Shown here piece by piece: positions 45,514-54,768 of a DNA stretch of 64,000 nt. The stretch is from NCBI GenBank assembly GCA_963847985.1, contig CAWKBS010000013.1:116286-180285 (forward strand). The letters run 5' to 3'. The stretch is from JAIBJN01 sp963847985 (GTDB taxonomy: Bacteria > Actinomycetota > Thermoleophilia > Gaiellales > Gaiellaceae). The position numbers and the translations under genes were made by a program. Under the pieces are notes generated by a model, which ran no database searches, was not told where the DNA came from, and saw only the letters and a list, made by a program, of their open reading frames with translations. Position 1 is the stretch's first letter. Every line of letters begins with the position of its first letter.

Positions 45514-46219
45514 CGATCCCCTGGCGCCCCGTCCGGCCGCTGTCGCGCCGGTGGGAGAAGAAGAGGCCCTCCTCGCACGACGTGCAGAGCCCGACCCGCT
45601 CGACGGAGACACAGCCGGCCTCGCGGAGTGCCCGCTCGGCGGCCTCCTGGAGGTCGAGGCTGCGCCCGGCGACGACGCCGTCGCCGAAGCGCTCGCGGAA
45701 CGGGGCGGCAACCTCGTCGCCGACCTCGTAGCAGCACGGCCCGATCCCCGGCCCGACCGCGGCGGCGACCGGCCCGCCGCCCAGGGCGGCGACGCCCGCC
45801 TCGACGATGCCGCCCAGCAGCCCGCGCCAGCCGGCGTGCAGCACGGCCACGGCCGGCGCCCCGTTCGTCCGCGCGAGGGCGATCGGGAGGCAATCAGCGG
45901 TCAGCAGCATGACGGCGCGACCCGGCTCGTCCGTCCAGAGACCGTCGCAGCGCGCGAACTCGAGCCCGGGAGTGACGATGCCGCGCCCGTCCGCCCGGAG
46001 AACGTCGGCGCTGTGGTGCTGCCAGCCCATCGTCGCCGTCTCGGGGTCGACGCCGACCCGGCCGCAAAGACGGCGGCGGTTCTCGCGGACGCGGTCCGGG
46101 TCGTCGTCGGTGTAGACGCCGAGATTGAGCGAGGCGAACGCGCCTTCGCTGACGCCGCCGACGCGCGTCGAGAACGCGACCCGGTACGGCCCGGGCGCCT
46201 CCCACTCGAAGAGGGTCAT
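45497..46219 (-). CDS. pgeF: PgeF/YfiH family laccase-domain (peptidoglycan editing) protein
   Basis: 240 residues. Zinc/copper ligands in 'MGWQHHSADV', 'LLTADCLPIAL' and 'VLHAGWRGLLGG', with 'GPGIGPCCYEVG' and 'CTSCEEGLFFSHRRDSGRTGR' near the end. Family members act as purine nucleoside phosphorylase/adenosine deaminase or remove mis-incorporated serine from peptidoglycan precursors; which applies here is not readable. ATG overlaps the preceding stop (ATGA). Confidence 0.92.
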   Translation of the reverse strand: MTLFEWEAPGPYRVAFSTRVGGVSEGAFASLNLGVYTDDDPDRVRENRRRLCGRVGVDPETATMGWQHHSADVLRADGRGIVTPGLEFARCDGLWTDEPGRAVMLLTADCLPIALARTNGAPAVAVLHAGWRGLLGGIVEAGVAALGGGPVAAAVGPGIGPCCYEVGDEVAAPFRERFGDGVVAGRSLDLQEAAERALREAGCVSVERVGLCTSCEEGLFFSHRRDSGRTGRQGIVAALA

Positions 46220-46836
46220 GCGGTCACGATAGAGACCATCACCTCGGTGGTCTCGTCCAGGATCGCCGAGAACACGTCCCAGAACTGCTCGTTGAAGACG
46301 AGGATGACGCCGAAGAGCGCGATCATCCCCACGTGGTCGAGCTGGGACCAGCGCAGGTGGAGCGACCGCGGAAGGACGGCCCCGACGATGCGCGAGCCGT
46401 CGAGCGGCGGGATCGGGATGAGGTTGAAGACGCCGAGGACGACGTTGATCTCGAAGGCGCGGACCAGCACTTCGTTCAGCGTGCCCTGCGGGTCGCCGTG
46501 GATCACCCAGGCGACGCAGGCGAGCGCCAACAGCAGGTTGGTCGCGGGCCCCGCCGCCGCCACGATCGCCATGTCCAGCTGTGGCCGGCGGAAGTACCGC
46601 GGGTTGACCATCACCGGCTTCGCCCATCCGAAGATGAAGTCCGAGAGGAACGCCGTGATCAGGAACATGGCCGTCCCCAGCGGGTCGAGATGGACGATCG
46701 GGTTGAAGCTGAGCCGTCCGTCGGCCCGGGGCGAGGGGTCGCCCAGCCACGTGGCCGCATAGGCGTGCGCCAGCTCGTGCACCACCAGGCTCACGAGCAG
46801 GAACGGCAGGAGCCAGACGAGGAGCTCGAGCGTCAG
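46216..46836 (-). CDS. M50/S2P-like membrane protease with apparent CTG start
   Basis: 206 residues. Zinc motif H-E-L-A-H ('LVVHELAHAYAATWLGDPSPRADGRLSFNPIVHLDPLGTAMF'), 'AAAGPATNLLLAL' and 'LNLIPIPPLDG' mark the SpoIVFB-like S2P branch. The first standard start, GTG 46794, would begin three residues before H-E-L-A-H and lose the first helix. In frame upstream is a perfect helix ('LELLVWLLPFLLLVSLV') starting at CTG 46836, which overlaps the preceding stop as CTGA, the same geometry as the ATGA/GTGA joints elsewhere. I therefore place the start at CTG. Confidence 0.78.
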   Translation of the reverse strand: MTLELLVWLLPFLLVSLVVHELAHAYAATWLGDPSPRADGRLSFNPIVHLDPLGTAMFLITAFLSDFIFGWAKPVMVNPRYFRRPQLDMAIVAAAGPATNLLLALACVAWVIHGDPQGTLNEVLVRAFEINVVLGVFNLIPIPPLDGSRIVGAVLPRSLHLRWSQLDHVGMIALFGVILVFNEQFWDVFSAILDETTEVMVSIVTA

Positions 46837-49388
46837 GCGCCGACCAGCTCCCGTGCCGCAGCGAGCTCGGCGTCGCGCCCGGCGAGCTCGCCGTTCAGCT
46901 TGCGGCGCAGCACCTCGTCGAGGACCACGCCCACCTTCGGAGACTCGTCGAGGCCGAGCTCGGCGAGGTCGGCGCCGGAGATCTCCAGCCGGACGTCGCG
47001 GAGCTCCCGGAAGTAGCGCTCCAGCCGCGCGCGCACCTGGTCGTCCGCGCCGGCCATGGCCAGCAGGATCCCGTCAGGATCGTGCGGCTCGGCGACCGCG
47101 CGCAGCGCGGCCGGCTCGTCGGAGCCGGCGACCAGCTCGCGCAGGCGCGGCGCCACGGTCACCGCATCTGCGATCCGGTCTGCGTCGCGCCGGCGCAGAC
47201 GCAGGCGCTCGAACCAGTCGTAGAGCTCGTCCGGAGGCAGGCGCAGGGCGAGAGCGGCGAGCCGAGGCCGCCACACCGGCGTCTCCGGAGCGAATCGCGC
47301 CCGCAGGCCGTCCAGCTCCTCGACGAGCGCGACCGCGTCCTCGCCGGCCGCGAGGTGCGGGTGGATGGCCCGGTCGAGGTGGAGCTCGGCAAGGCGGTTC
47401 AGCGTGCCGGCGATCTCCTCCTCGGAGAGGAGTGCCTCCAGCTCGTCGCGAAGCCGGGCCGAGGAGAGCTCGCCCACGAGCTCCATCTCGACGCACGCCC
47501 GCGCGAGGCCCTGCGTGTGCGCCTCCATCCGGAAGCCGTAGCGGTTCTCGTAGCGCAGGGCCCGGAAGAGACGCGTCGGGTCGTCGATGAACGAGAGGTT
47601 GTGCAGAACGCGGAGGACGCCGACCTCGAGGTCCGCCAGCCCGCCGAAGAAGTCGACGACACGCCCGAAGTCCTCGCCCTTCAGGGAGACCGCGAGCGCG
47701 TTGATGGTGAAGTCCCGCCGGTAGAGGTCCTGCCGGATCGTGGCCTGCTCAATCGCGGGCAGCGCCCCGGGGTAGTCGTAGAACTCCGTGCGCGCCGTGG
47801 CCACGTCGACCCGGCCGCCGTCGTGGATCACCACCGCCGTTCCGAACTTGTCGTGAGGGACGACCCGGCCGCCGAGAGCCTGCGCGAGCGCGCGCCCGAA
47901 CGCAATGCCGTCGCCCTCGACCGCGATGTCGATGTCGAAGCTCGGCTCGTCCATGAGGAGGTCGCGCACGGCTCCGCCGACAAGGTAGACGCCCTCGAAC
48001 CCCTCGCCGACGGCCTGGACGGCCTCGAAGACCGGCTCGAGCCCGGGCAGGCCGAGCAGGCGCCCGCTCAGATCGGGCCCCGCCGACACGGCCTCCTCCG
48101 CGCGCGGCTCGCCGAGGGCCTGCAGGAGGTCGCTCCTCGCAACGACGCCGACCACCTCACCCTCGCGGACGACGGCCACCCGGCCGGCGTCGGAGCTCCG
48201 AAGCACACGGGTGAGCTCGGGCAGCGGCGTCTCCTCCGAGCAGGTGGCCACCTCGGTGCTCATCACGCTCTTGACCGGCGCGTGCGAGAGCCCGTGGCCA
48301 ATTGCCTGGTCGAGGTGCTCCCGGGTGACGTGGCCTGCGAGCAGGCGCGCCTCGCCGACCAGGATGCCGCTCTGGCGGTGCCGCTGGCACTGGACCATCG
48401 CCTCGGCCACGGGCGTCTCCGGCCCGACGAAGCGCGCGGGGCGGGACATGATCTCCGCGGCGGTGCGAAGAGGCCGGGCCGCCCGGGGAAGCGCCGCGAG
48501 GACGAGCTCGCGCGCCTCGGCGAGTGAGCCCCGATGCACGGCCGAAGCGGCCTGCGGGTGGCCACCCCCGCCGAGCGACGCCGCGACGGCCGCGGCATCG
48601 AGCTCCGGCAGGCGCGTGCGGACGACGCAGAAGACGCGTCCGTCCATCTCGACGAGGCAGACGAGCGCGAGGGCGTCCGTGAGGTCGACGATCTTGTGGG
48701 CGAGGTTCGAGACGCCGTCGACGTAGGCCGGCCATTCGACCGCGGCGACCAGCACCTCGACGCCGGCGACGTCCTTCGCCTCGAGCGACGAGACGAGCGC
48801 GTCGAGAAGCGCGCGCTCGTCCTCCGAGAGCGGCGTGCGCAGGAACTGCGCGACGACCTCTTGGCGGGCGCCGTGTCGCAGGCACCAGGCGAGGGCCTCG
48901 GCGTCGCGGACGCCGGCGTCCGGGTAGCCGAGTGAGCCCGTGTCCTCGTGGATCCCGAGCGCGAAGACGGTCGCCTCGAGCGGCGTGACAGCGATTTCCC
49001 GCTCGGCCAGGATCCCGACCATGGTCGTCGTGAGCGCGCCGTCCTCCGAGAGAACGAGGTTCTCGGGCCTCACCCAGGCCGGCGCCTCGCCCGTGTGGTG
49101 GTCGAAGACCACGGTCTCGACCGCGGGATCGCGGGCCACTTCCTCGAGCTCGCCCAGGCGCTCGGGCTGGACGGTCTCGACGACGATCAGCCGCCGAACC
49201 TCGGCCACGGCGATCCGGCCGGCCTCGACGAGGTCGAGCTCGTCGGCGTGCAGGCGGTAGAACTCCCGCACGTTCCGGTTCAGGGAGCCGGAGAGCGCGA
49301 TCGCAGCGCCCGGGTAGAGCCGGCGCGCGGCCAGCATGGCACCGAGCGCGTCGAAGTCCGTGTTCGTGTGGGAGACGATGACGTCCAC
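46833..49388 (-). CDS. DHH phosphoesterase - CBS - CCA-adding/poly(A) polymerase fusion
   Basis: 851 residues. About 1-310: DHH/DHHA1 ('SHTNTDFDALGAM', 'VVFDHHTGEAP', 'GGGGHPQAA'). About 315-430: CBS pair. About 460-600: nucleotidyltransferase head 'VYLVGGAVRDLLMDEPSFDIDIAVEGDG' with catalytic D-x-D, then the RNA-binding domain 'RRDFTINALAV', 'DDPTRLFRALRYENRYGF'. Comparable DHH-CBS-PolyA-pol fusions act as A-adding tRNA nucleotidyltransferases in deep-branching bacteria; the tRNA-Pro here lacks encoded CCA, so end repair is required. GTG 49388 is seven bases after TAACCT. Confidence 0.9.
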   Translation of the reverse strand: MDVIVSHTNTDFDALGAMLAARRLYPGAAIALSGSLNRNVREFYRLHADELDLVEAGRIAVAEVRRLIVVETVQPERLGELEEVARDPAVETVVFDHHTGEAPAWVRPENLVLSEDGALTTTMVGILAEREIAVTPLEATVFALGIHEDTGSLGYPDAGVRDAEALAWCLRHGARQEVVAQFLRTPLSEDERALLDALVSSLEAKDVAGVEVLVAAVEWPAYVDGVSNLAHKIVDLTDALALVCLVEMDGRVFCVVRTRLPELDAAAVAASLGGGGHPQAASAVHRGSLAEARELVLAALPRAARPLRTAAEIMSRPARFVGPETPVAEAMVQCQRHRQSGILVGEARLLAGHVTREHLDQAIGHGLSHAPVKSVMSTEVATCSEETPLPELTRVLRSSDAGRVAVVREGEVVGVVARSDLLQALGEPRAEEAVSAGPDLSGRLLGLPGLEPVFEAVQAVGEGFEGVYLVGGAVRDLLMDEPSFDIDIAVEGDGIAFGRALAQALGGRVVPHDKFGTAVVIHDGGRVDVATARTEFYDYPGALPAIEQATIRQDLYRRDFTINALAVSLKGEDFGRVVDFFGGLADLEVGVLRVLHNLSFIDDPTRLFRALRYENRYGFRMEAHTQGLARACVEMELVGELSSARLRDELEALLSEEEIAGTLNRLAELHLDRAIHPHLAAGEDAVALVEELDGLRARFAPETPVWRPRLAALALRLPPDELYDWFERLRLRRRDADRIADAVTVAPRLRELVAGSDEPAALRAVAEPHDPDGILLAMAGADDQVRARLERYFRELRDVRLEISGADLAELGLDESPKVGVVLDEVLRRKLNGELAGRDAELAAARELVGA

Positions 49389-49395
49389 GGTCTGA

Positions 49396-49401
49396 AGGTT
49401 A
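49396..49401 (-). promoter_or_regulatory. -10 element TAACCT, leaderless
   Basis: Seven bases before GTG 49388; start of the long minus-strand run down to rluD. Confidence 0.5.
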
Positions 49402-49483
49402 GACCTGGGTGGCTGGATCCCCCCTTGAGGGGATGCACGGAGCCCCCCTCCATTTCACCTTGCGTCAGGGGTCTGCCGCTTAC

Positions 49484-52417
49484 GTGTCTCGAACATCCCG
49501 CATCGTCCTCGGAGTGCTCGCCGTCTCGCTCGTGCTCGTCGCGCCCGCCGCGACTGCGCCGGTGGCGCCCGTCCTCACCTCGCCGGCGGACGACGTGGTG
49601 GTCACGGCGTTGCCCGTGTTCAAGTGGCAGCCGGTGGCCGACGCGGCCAGCTACGAGCTCGAGCTGGCCGGCGATCCGGCTTTCAACTCGCCGATCCTCA
49701 ACCTGACGACCAAGAACACGCGCGCGACCGCGAAGGACCTGATCGCGAACGGCGAGTACTACTGGCGCGTCCGCGGGGTGACCGGCGGCGGCGCGCTGGG
49801 CGCCTGGTCCGAGGTGCGGTCGTTCGAGCTCGCGTGGACGGCGCAGCCGTCCCTAGGGTGGCCGACGAACGGCGCCACGATCACCTTCCCGGACGAAGCG
49901 CTCGAGCTGAACTGGAGCGCCGTCCCCGGAGCGGCGAAGTACCTCGTCAGGGTCGCGACCGACCCGGCGCTGGGCTCCCTGGTCTGGGGAGAGCCGTTCG
50001 AGACGGCCGCCACGTCCTTCACGCTGAACGATCCGCTCGCCCCTGGGACCTACTACTGGGGGATCACGCCGCTGGACGCCGAGGACCACACGGGCAGCCC
50101 CTCCCCCGTCCGCTCGTTCACCTGGGAGTGGCCGTCGACGACGACCCCGGTGGTCGAAGACCTGGTCGTCGCGGATGAGGTTTACGACCCGCGGTTTTCC
50201 TGGGACCTCGTGCTCGGCGCGGCCGGCTACGAGGTCGAGGTCAACTTCTCGTCCGACTGGACGGAGAGCTCCAAGGTCTGCTGCGACCCGATCAAGGGCC
50301 GCATCTCGACACTGGGCACGTCGCTCACCCCGGCAGAGATCCTGAACAACAACACGTACTACTGGCGCGTCCGGGCGATCGATTCCAGCAACAACGCGGG
50401 AGTCTGGAACGAGGGCCCGAGCTTCTTCAAGTCGTTCGACACCGTCCCGCCGGTGACCGGACCCAGCATCAAGAACCTGAGGATGCGTGACAACCTCGTC
50501 GACCCGGCGACCGACGCCGACACCGGCACGACCGTCGTCGACACCGGCGTGCCCATCGTCGTCTGGGATCCCGTTCCGGGAGCGTCCAGCTACGAGGTCA
50601 ACATTACGGCGTACGAGGACAACGCCTGCGACTGGACACAGGCGATCTGGGAGAACACCCCGACAACCCTCACCGCCTGGACGCCCCTCGGCTGGAGCGG
50701 GCCCGCGGGCGATCCGTACCCGACCACGATGACGATCGCGGACGACCTCAACAAGATGCTCACGACCGGCGCGTCCTACTGCGTGCGCGTGCGGGCGATC
50801 GACCGCTCCTCGCCGTCGTCGGGTGCGTCCTTCGTGTTCGGCGACTGGACCTACCTCCCCGCGAACAACCAGCCGGGCTTCCGCTGGACCGGGCCGCCGG
50901 CCTCCACGTCCTGCAGCCCCTGTCAGATGCCGGGCTCCGCGTACAACGCACCGCTCACCGGCACCTCGGTCGGGGAGATGCCCCTCTTCACCTGGGACGA
51001 GGTGCCCGGCGCCGAGAGCTACTACGTGCTCGTGTCGCGCGACGCCAACTTCACGACCATCATCGACTACGCGTACACCCGCCTTCCGGCCTACGCGCCC
51101 CGTCGCAGTCCATCGCAGTCGATCGGCTACGCGGACGAGACGACCCTCTACTACTGGGCGGTCCTCCCCGCCAACAATGCCGACGGCAGCGGAGTCGCCA
51201 CGGACCCTCTCGCGAGCAACCCACAGAGCTTCACCAAGCAGTCCACGCCACCGCTTGTCGAGAGCCCGGTCGACGACGCCGCCGTGAACACCCCGGCCAC
51301 GGAGTTCCAGTGGTCGCCGGTCTTCGGCGCGCGCCGCTACCGAGTCCAGGTCGACGACAACCCGACCTTCTCGAGCCCGATCGACGATGTCGTCACGGAC
51401 TCGACCGCGTATACGAGCAACACGACTTACCCGTCCGACGCCACGTTGTACTGGCGCGTGAGGGCCGACGCCGAGAACGGCAAGACGACCATGGTCAGCC
51501 TGACCTGGTCGGCGATCGAGACCTTCACGAAGCAGCTGCCCAAGCCGGTGCTCGATCCGGACAACCCGACGAGCGGCTCTCTCCTCCCCACGATCCGCTG
51601 GAGCACGGTGCCGGGAGCCGTCTCCTACGACGTGCACATGGTCGATCCCGAGGGCGACGCGGAGACGTTCACCAACATCCCTGCCCCGGCAGGCACGTTC
51701 ATCAAGATGACGGGCGTCGGCGTCGCCACGTGGGAGGTGCGCGCCAACTTCCCGACCGATTCGAGCCAGGTCGTTCACGGCCCCTATTCGCTCCCCGGGG
51801 CGTTCACGCACACCATTCCCGAGCCCACCAACGCCGCGGACGAGGTCGGTGAGCGCCGCCTGCTCTTCACCTGGGATCCGCGTCCACGCGCCGACCACTA
51901 CCGCGTCCAGGTTTCGACAAGGGCGGACTTCCTGACGACTGTCGAGAACGTGAACACCCAGACAACCGCCTACGCCCCGCTTCTCATAAACGGCACCTAC
52001 ACGGCGGGCGGCACCTTCTACTGGCGAGTCGCAGTGGTCGACACGGACTCGAACGTCGGCGACTACACACCCGTCCGCTCCTTCGCGCTCCCGCCGATCA
52101 CGACTCCCGGCGGTAGCGGAGGCGGCGGCAGCACGCCGGTCGCCCAGAAGTTCAAGGTCATGTCGTCGGGCTCACCCACGCGGAACAAGCTGAAGACCAT
52201 CACCCTGACGGTGCGGAACGCGAGCTTCCAGCCGGTCGCGGGCGCGAGCGTCCGGGTCTCCGGCGCGGGAGTCAGAGCCGCCACCAAGCAGACCGGGGCG
52301 ACGGGCAAGGTCAGCTTCAGGATCCGGGCACGGCGCTATCCCGGCAGGGTGACGTTCCGGCTCACGAAGGCCGGCTTCCCGGCTCTGAACGTCGTGAAGA
52401 CGGTCAGGCGCGTCTAG
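49484..52417 (+). CDS. large secreted protein with fibronectin III-like repeats
   Basis: About 977 residues. Signal peptide after GTG 49484 ('RIVLGVLAVSLVLVAPAATAP'); GTG 49409 and ATG 49433 are in-frame alternatives. The body is eight beta-sandwich units of 90-120 residues, each with a 'F.W.PV.GA..YEV.V..D..F' strand pattern and a closing 'YYWRVRA' motif, so fn3-like. A Gly/Ser linker ('GGSGGGGS') leads to a C-terminal Ig/carboxypeptidase-regulatory-like domain ('VRNASFQPVAGASVRVSGAG'). No LPxTG, no C-terminal helix. Probably an exported adhesive or structural protein; ligand unknown. Transcribed divergently from the DHH fusion. Confidence 0.78.
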   Translation: MSRTSRIVLGVLAVSLVLVAPAATAPVAPVLTSPADDVVVTALPVFKWQPVADAASYELELAGDPAFNSPILNLTTKNTRATAKDLIANGEYYWRVRGVTGGGALGAWSEVRSFELAWTAQPSLGWPTNGATITFPDEALELNWSAVPGAAKYLVRVATDPALGSLVWGEPFETAATSFTLNDPLAPGTYYWGITPLDAEDHTGSPSPVRSFTWEWPSTTTPVVEDLVVADEVYDPRFSWDLVLGAAGYEVEVNFSSDWTESSKVCCDPIKGRISTLGTSLTPAEILNNNTYYWRVRAIDSSNNAGVWNEGPSFFKSFDTVPPVTGPSIKNLRMRDNLVDPATDADTGTTVVDTGVPIVVWDPVPGASSYEVNITAYEDNACDWTQAIWENTPTTLTAWTPLGWSGPAGDPYPTTMTIADDLNKMLTTGASYCVRVRAIDRSSPSSGASFVFGDWTYLPANNQPGFRWTGPPASTSCSPCQMPGSAYNAPLTGTSVGEMPLFTWDEVPGAESYYVLVSRDANFTTIIDYAYTRLPAYAPRRSPSQSIGYADETTLYYWAVLPANNADGSGVATDPLASNPQSFTKQSTPPLVESPVDDAAVNTPATEFQWSPVFGARRYRVQVDDNPTFSSPIDDVVTDSTAYTSNTTYPSDATLYWRVRADAENGKTTMVSLTWSAIETFTKQLPKPVLDPDNPTSGSLLPTIRWSTVPGAVSYDVHMVDPEGDAETFTNIPAPAGTFIKMTGVGVATWEVRANFPTDSSQVVHGPYSLPGAFTHTIPEPTNAADEVGERRLLFTWDPRPRADHYRVQVSTRADFLTTVENVNTQTTAYAPLLINGTYTAGGTFYWRVAVVDTDSNVGDYTPVRSFALPPITTPGGSGGGGSTPVAQKFKVMSSGSPTRNKLKTITLTVRNASFQPVAGASVRVSGAGVRAATKQTGATGKVSFRIRARRYPGRVTFRLTKAGFPALNVVKTVRRV

Positions 52418-52796
52418 CGACGACCGCGATCTCGATGCGCGCGCCCGAGGGGAGCGCCGCGATCTGCACCGTCGCCCGCGCCGGATACGGCTCCGAGAGA
52501 TGGTGCGCGTAGACCTCGTTCATCGCCTGGAAGTCCTGCAGGTCGACGAGGAAGATCGAGGTCATAACGACGTCGTCGAGGCTTGCTCCGGCCTCTCCGA
52601 GGATCGCAGCGAGGTTCTTCATGATCTGCTCGGTCTGCGCGACGATCCCGCCCTCCACGACCTGGCCCAGTGCCGGGTCGATACCGAGCTGGCCGGAGAC
52701 GAAGACGAGGTCGCCGGCGACGATGCCCTGCGAGTAGGGCGCTCCCTGGAACGGGGCCGGGGCGCTCTCGGTCCTGACAGCTCTCTTCTCGCTCAT
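52404..52796 (-). CDS. ridA: RidA family (imine/enamine deaminase)
   Basis: 130 residues. 'APYSQGIVAGDLVFVSGQLGIDP', 'QTEQIMKNLAAILGEAGASLDDVVMTSIFLVDL' and 'PARATVQIAALPSGARIEIAVVA' with the catalytic Arg that hydrolyses reactive 2-aminoacrylate-type imines. ATG 52796 overlaps the murA stop (ATGA). The 3' end overlaps the convergent fn3-like gene by 14 bases. Confidence 0.92.
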   Translation of the reverse strand: MSEKRAVRTESAPAPFQGAPYSQGIVAGDLVFVSGQLGIDPALGQVVEGGIVAQTEQIMKNLAAILGEAGASLDDVVMTSIFLVDLQDFQAMNEVYAHHLSEPYPARATVQIAALPSGARIEIAVVARRA

Positions 52797-54103
52797 CCCT
52801 CCACCCTTTCGATGCTGGCTCCCAGCGCCCGCAGGCGCTCGTCGATGCGTTCGTAGCCGCGGTCGATCTGACCGATGTTCCCGATGGTCGAGCGCCCCTC
52901 GGCACAGAGGCCGGCGATCAGCATCGCCATGCCTGCCCGGATATCGGGGCTCTCCATCCGCTCGCCGTAGAGCCGGGTCGGCCCGTTGACGACCGCGCGA
53001 TGCGGGTCGCACAGGATGATCCGCGCCCCCATGGTCACCAGCTTGTCCACGAAGAAGAGCCGGTTCTCGAACATCTTCTCGAAGATGAGCACGGTGCCCC
53101 GCGCCTGCGTCGCCACCGCCAGCGCGATCGACGTCAGGTCGGCCGGGAACGCGGGCCAGGGGCCGTCCTCGATCTTGGGGATCTGGGAGCCGAGGTCGTC
53201 CCGGATCACGAGCTCCTGCCTTCCGGGGACGCGCACCGAGTCGCCTTCTGCGTACCACTCGAGCCCCAGCCGCTCGAAGCCGTGCCAGACGCCGACCATG
53301 TGCTCGGAGACGACGTCCTCGATGACGATCTCGCCCTCCGTCACGGCGCCCAGGCCGACGAAGCTCGCCACCTCGATGTGGTCGGGGCAGATGCGCCACT
53401 CGCCTCCGCCGAGGCGGTCGACACCGTGGATCGTGAGCACGTTCGAGCCGATCCCCTCGATGCCGGCGCCCAGGGAGACGAGGAAGTTGCAGAGATCCTG
53501 GACATGCGGCTCGCACGCGGCGTTGACGATCGTCGTCTCGCCCTGGGCGAGCGCGGCCGCCATGACGGCGTTCTCGGTCCCGGTCACGGACGCCTCGTCC
53601 AGGAAGACGCGGGCGCCGACCAGGCGGTCCGCCTTCAGGTGCAGGCGCCGATCCGCCGAGATCTCGGCGCCGAGCCTGGCGAGCGCGTGGATGTGGGTGT
53701 CCAGCCGGCGCCGACCGATGACGTCGCCGCCGGGCGGGGGCACGATCGCCTCGCCCCAGCGTGCGACGAGTGGCCCCGCCAACAGGATCGACGCGCGGAT
53801 GCGGGTGCAGAGGTCCGTGTCGAGCTCGGTCTTGCGGATGTCCTCGGCCGTCAGCCTGACGACCCCGCCCGCCTGGACGTCGACCTCGACCCCGAGGTCT
53901 GCGACCAGGTCGAGCATCGTGGCGACGTCCCTGATCGCCGGGACGTTCGTGAGGGTGACCGTCTCCTCGGTGAGGAGCGCGGCAGCGATGATCGGCAGCG
54001 CTGCGTTCTTGTTCCCCGCGACCCGGACGGATCCGTGGAGCGCGCGCCCGCCCTCGATGACGAAGGACTCCATCAGCGTGTCGGCGACAACGGTTTCAGG
54101 CAC
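52793..54103 (-). CDS. murA: UDP-N-acetylglucosamine 1-carboxyvinyltransferase with Asp at the Cys position
   Basis: 436 residues; first committed step of peptidoglycan synthesis. 'VAGNKNAALPIIAAALL' holds the catalytic Lys; the active-site loop reads 'PPPGGDVIGRRRLDTHIHAL', so the usual Cys of P-G-G-C-x-I-G is Asp127. As in mycobacterial MurA, this should make it resistant to fosfomycin. 'TENAVMAAALAQGETTIVNAACEPHV' and 'DDLGSQIPKIEDGPWPAFPADL' are normal. GTG 54103; ATG 54073 is possible. Co-transcribed with ridA. Confidence 0.92.
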   Translation of the reverse strand: MPETVVADTLMESFVIEGGRALHGSVRVAGNKNAALPIIAAALLTEETVTLTNVPAIRDVATMLDLVADLGVEVDVQAGGVVRLTAEDIRKTELDTDLCTRIRASILLAGPLVARWGEAIVPPPGGDVIGRRRLDTHIHALARLGAEISADRRLHLKADRLVGARVFLDEASVTGTENAVMAAALAQGETTIVNAACEPHVQDLCNFLVSLGAGIEGIGSNVLTIHGVDRLGGGEWRICPDHIEVASFVGLGAVTEGEIVIEDVVSEHMVGVWHGFERLGLEWYAEGDSVRVPGRQELVIRDDLGSQIPKIEDGPWPAFPADLTSIALAVATQARGTVLIFEKMFENRLFFVDKLVTMGARIILCDPHRAVVNGPTRLYGERMESPDIRAGMAMLIAGLCAEGRSTIGNIGQIDRGYERIDERLRALGASIERVEG

Positions 54104-54144
54104 AGGTCTCGTTCGGGCGGGGCTGCCGAAGCGACCCAGGAGGC

Positions 54145-54151
54145 TATCCTA
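54145..54151. promoter_or_regulatory. overlapping divergent -10 elements (TATCCT plus / TAGGAT minus)
   Basis: TATCCTA serves as TATCCT toward ATG 54161 (ten bases away) and, in reverse, TAGGAT toward murA with a leader of about 35 nt. Second case in the window of two -10 hexamers sharing one duplex. Confidence 0.45.
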
Positions 54152-54160
54152 AACGCCCCG

Positions 54161-54730
54161 ATGGACGTGACCCGAGACCGTGCCTGGGAGACGCTGACCC
54201 GCTACACGCAGAGCGAGGCGCTGCGCCGGCACGCGCTCGCCGTCGAGGCGTGCGTCGGCTTCTACGCGCGCGAGCAAGGCGAGGACGAGGAGCTCTGGCG
54301 CGCGACGGCGCTCCTGCACGACTTCGACTACGAGATCCACCCCACGCTCGACCAGCACCCGCAGAACGGCGCGCCGATCCTCCGCGAGGAAGGCTGGCCG
54401 GAGGAGGTGGTCGAGTCCGTGCTCTCCCACGCCGAGCACCTCGAGATGCCGCGCGACACGCCGCTCAAGCGGACGCTCTTCGCCTGCGACGAGCTAGCCG
54501 GCTTCGTCCATGCATGCGGCCTCGTCCGGCCCGACGGGATCGGGACGCTCGAGCCGAAGTCCGTGAAGAAGAAGCTCAAGCAGCCGTCCTTCGCCGCCGG
54601 CGTCCACCGGGACGAGGTCTACGCGGGCGCGGAGCTCCTTGGCCTCGAGCTCGACGACCACATCCGCAACGTCGTCGCCGCGATGCGGCCGATCGCCGGG
54701 GAGCTCGGCCTGCGCACCGGGGCCGAGTAG
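54161..54730 (+). CDS. HD domain phosphohydrolase
   Basis: 189 residues. HD motif 'ATALLHDFDYEIHPTLDQHP' with the His-Asp pair, preceded by 'EALRRHALAVEACVGFYA' (first metal His) and followed by 'VESVLSHAEHLEM' (later ligands). Similar short HD proteins are annotated as predicted HDIG-type hydrolases acting on nucleotides; substrate unknown. The lysine-rich 'EPKSVKKKLKQPSFAAGVHRDEV' stretch is typical of this subgroup. Divergent from murA. Confidence 0.8.
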   Translation: MDVTRDRAWETLTRYTQSEALRRHALAVEACVGFYAREQGEDEELWRATALLHDFDYEIHPTLDQHPQNGAPILREEGWPEEVVESVLSHAEHLEMPRDTPLKRTLFACDELAGFVHACGLVRPDGIGTLEPKSVKKKLKQPSFAAGVHRDEVYAGAELLGLELDDHIRNVVAAMRPIAGELGLRTGAE

Positions 54731-54768
54731 GCCCGTTCCTGGGCGACCAGCGCTTGCGGGCGCTCCGG

